Shown here piece by piece: positions 3,795 through 5,012 of a DNA stretch of 5,012 nucleotides. The position numbers were made by a program, and so were the translations under genes. Numbering within the stretch: the first letter of the stretch is position 1; each line of letters starts with the position of its first letter. The notes below the pieces were generated by a model. The model made no database searches and was not told the DNA's origin. It saw nothing but the letters and a program-made list of their open reading frames with translations. Source of the stretch: Halobacteriales archaeon QH_10_70_21 (GTDB lineage: Archaea; Halobacteriota; Halobacteria; Halobacteriales; Haloarculaceae); the NCBI GenBank assembly GCA_003021325.1, contig PXQM01000155.1, positions 1 to 5,012 of the forward strand, read 5' to 3'.

Positions 3795-5012
3795 ATGAAC
3801 GTCAACACCCTCTGGGGCCGGGTCGTCGCCGACGAACTCGCGAAGGCGGGCGTCGAGGCGGCCGTCCTGGCGCCGGGGAGTCGGTCGACGCCGCTGACGG
3901 TCGCGCTCGCCGAACGCGACGACGTCGAGACGTTCTCGCACCTCGACGAGCGGTCGGCGGCCTTCTTCGCGCTCGGCCGCGCGAAGCGGACCGGCCGACC
4001 GACGCCGCTGGTCTGTACCTCCGGCACCGCCGCGGCGAACTTCCACCCGGCCGTCGTCGAGGCGAACCAGGCGCGGGTCCCGATGCTCCTGTTGACGGCC
4101 GACCGGCCGCCCGAACTGCAGGACAGCGGCGCCAACCAGACGGTCGACCAGGAGAAGCTGTACGGCGACGCGGTCCGGCGCTACCGCAAGCTGCCGGAGC
4201 CGGAGGCCGCAGACCGGAAGCTCCGGTCGCTCCGGACGGCCCTGTCGCGGGCGGTCGCGACCGTGCAGGGGACCCACCCCGGGCCCGTCCACCTCGACGT
4301 GCCGCTCCGGAAGCCGCTGGAGCCGAACGCGGCCCCCGAGGCAGCCCCGGCCGGCGTTCCCGCCGCGTCGGTCCCGGAGGGATTCCCGGAGGCCCACCCG
4401 CTGGCCGTCGAGGGCCGCGACGGCCCGTTCGTCGACGTGACGCGGGGCCGGTCGGCGCTCCCGACGGCGGACCGCGACCGGCTGGCCGGGGCCACCGAGG
4501 CCGCCGACGGCGGGCTCATCGTCTGCGGGCCGGCCGACCGGCCGGCGCCCGCCGGCGACGCCCTGCTCGCGCTCGCTGAGGCGACCGGCTTTCCGGTGCT
4601 TGCGGACCCGCTGTCGGGCCACCGGTTCGGCGCCGTCGCCGAGGGCGGCCCCGTCTGCGGCGGGTACGACGCCTACGTTCGCGCACTCGACGTCGAGCCG
4701 GACGTCGTCGTCCGGTTCGGCGCCTCGCCGACCTCCAAGCCGCTGCGGCACTACCTCCGGGACGCCGATGCCCGGCAGTTCGTCGTCGACCCGGCCGGCG
4801 GCTGGCGGGAGGCGACGCTCACGGCCACCGACCTCGTCGTCGCCGACGAGACGCGGCTGGCGGCGGCGCTGGCCGGGGTCGTCGAGCGCGAGCGTGGCGC
4901 CTACGGCCGTCGGGTGCTGGCGGCCGAAGACGACTACTGGGACCTCGTCGACGGGGCCGAACCCGCAGAGGGGGCCGTCCTGGCCGACGCCGCCGCCCTG
5001 GCGCCGGACCCG
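3795..5012 (+). CDS. menD: SEPHCHC synthase MenD, N-terminal 406 residues (3' end beyond window)
   Basis: MenD is the thiamine-diphosphate enzyme that decarboxylates 2-oxoglutarate and adds the resulting succinic semialdehyde unit to isochorismate, making SEPHCHC in menaquinone synthesis. The N-terminal pyrimidine-binding domain (about 1-190) shows MNVNTLWGRVVADELAKAGV, the substrate loop APGSRSTPL (26-34), the cofactor-activating Glu52 within HLDERSA (49-55), CTSGTAAAN (74-82), LLTADRPPEL (99-108) and GANQTVDQ (112-119). Residues from about 200 onward form the central domain, which is Ala/Pro/Gly-rich here. The diphosphate-binding C-terminal domain with its GDG motif lies outside the window; full MenD proteins are near 550-600 aa, so roughly two thirds is present. 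The frame is open to the last base, which completes a codon. The ATG at 3795 follows the menF stop by 4 bases, with GGAG 7 bases upstream, so the pair is co-transcribed and probably translationally linked. Confidence 0.95.
   Translation, partial: MNVNTLWGRVVADELAKAGVEAAVLAPGSRSTPLTVALAERDDVETFSHLDERSAAFFALGRAKRTGRPTPLVCTSGTAAANFHPAVVEANQARVPMLLLTADRPPELQDSGANQTVDQEKLYGDAVRRYRKLPEPEAADRKLRSLRTALSRAVATVQGTHPGPVHLDVPLRKPLEPNAAPEAAPAGVPAASVPEGFPEAHPLAVEGRDGPFVDVTRGRSALPTADRDRLAGATEAADGGLIVCGPADRPAPAGDALLALAEATGFPVLADPLSGHRFGAVAEGGPVCGGYDAYVRALDVEPDVVVRFGASPTSKPLRHYLRDADARQFVVDPAGGWREATLTATDLVVADETRLAAALAGVVERERGAYGRRVLAAEDDYWDLVDGAEPAEGAVLADAAALAPDP

Noticed and set aside
2975..4751. Long minus-strand frames antisense to menF and menD (386 and 460 codons)
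   Set aside because: They are Arg/Pro/Gly-rich shadows of two well-recognised genes, with no domain signature and no promoter.
1..5012. Search for CRISPR arrays, insertion-sequence ends, tRNA or rRNA genes, integrase sites, toxin-antitoxin or defence cassettes
   Set aside because: None seen. The RHH gene resembles antitoxins in fold, but no toxin-like gene is next to it, and the base composition is uniform with no sign of recent transfer.

Overview
The window comes from a halophilic archaeon (class Halobacteria). The DNA is very GC-rich with a strong G/C bias at third codon positions. The proteins are acidic (Asp/Glu-rich, few Lys). Several genes start about 27-32 bp downstream of an archaeal TATA-like box with almost no leader. 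The small proteins belong to families I know mainly or only from haloarchaea and other euryarchaea. I cannot fix the genus from sequence alone.

Layout: two genes lie on the minus strand in the left third. At 1-752 is the N-terminal part of a conserved haloarchaeal protein of unknown function (HTR-like type), which runs off the left edge. At 818-1405 is a compact cytoplasmic sulfite-oxidase-like molybdopterin oxidoreductase. Divergent from the latter, across a 180-bp regulatory gap, is a 70-residue ribbon-helix-helix protein with an acidic tail (1586-1798). After a 258-bp gene-free stretch with repeats and a strong hairpin comes a 75-residue UPF0058-type protein (2057-2284). Another gap with two related inverted repeats (2285-2452) leads to a two-gene menaquinone operon: menF, isochorismate synthase (2453-3790), and menD, SEPHCHC synthase (3795 to beyond the right edge, 406 codons visible). 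The two are separated by 4 bases.

How the genes work together: MenF converts chorismate to isochorismate and MenD consumes the isochorismate with 2-oxoglutarate, so the right half encodes the first two committed steps toward menaquinone, the respiratory quinone of haloarchaea. The remaining men genes are probably downstream but cannot be seen. The left half shows no obvious pathway link to menaquinone. The oxidoreductase and the RHH protein share a divergent control region and might be a regulator-target pair, but that is inference.

I found no mobile element, CRISPR array, rRNA or tRNA, and no clear evidence of a new multi-gene system. The most useful leads are non-coding: a hairpin overlapping the likely ribosome-binding site of the oxidoreductase, twin GTTC/GAAC palindromes upstream of menF (one abutting its TATA box), and a repeat-containing gap at 1799-2056. 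In the coding DNA the leads are an apparently shortened UPF0058 protein and an internal duplication in the HTR-like protein.
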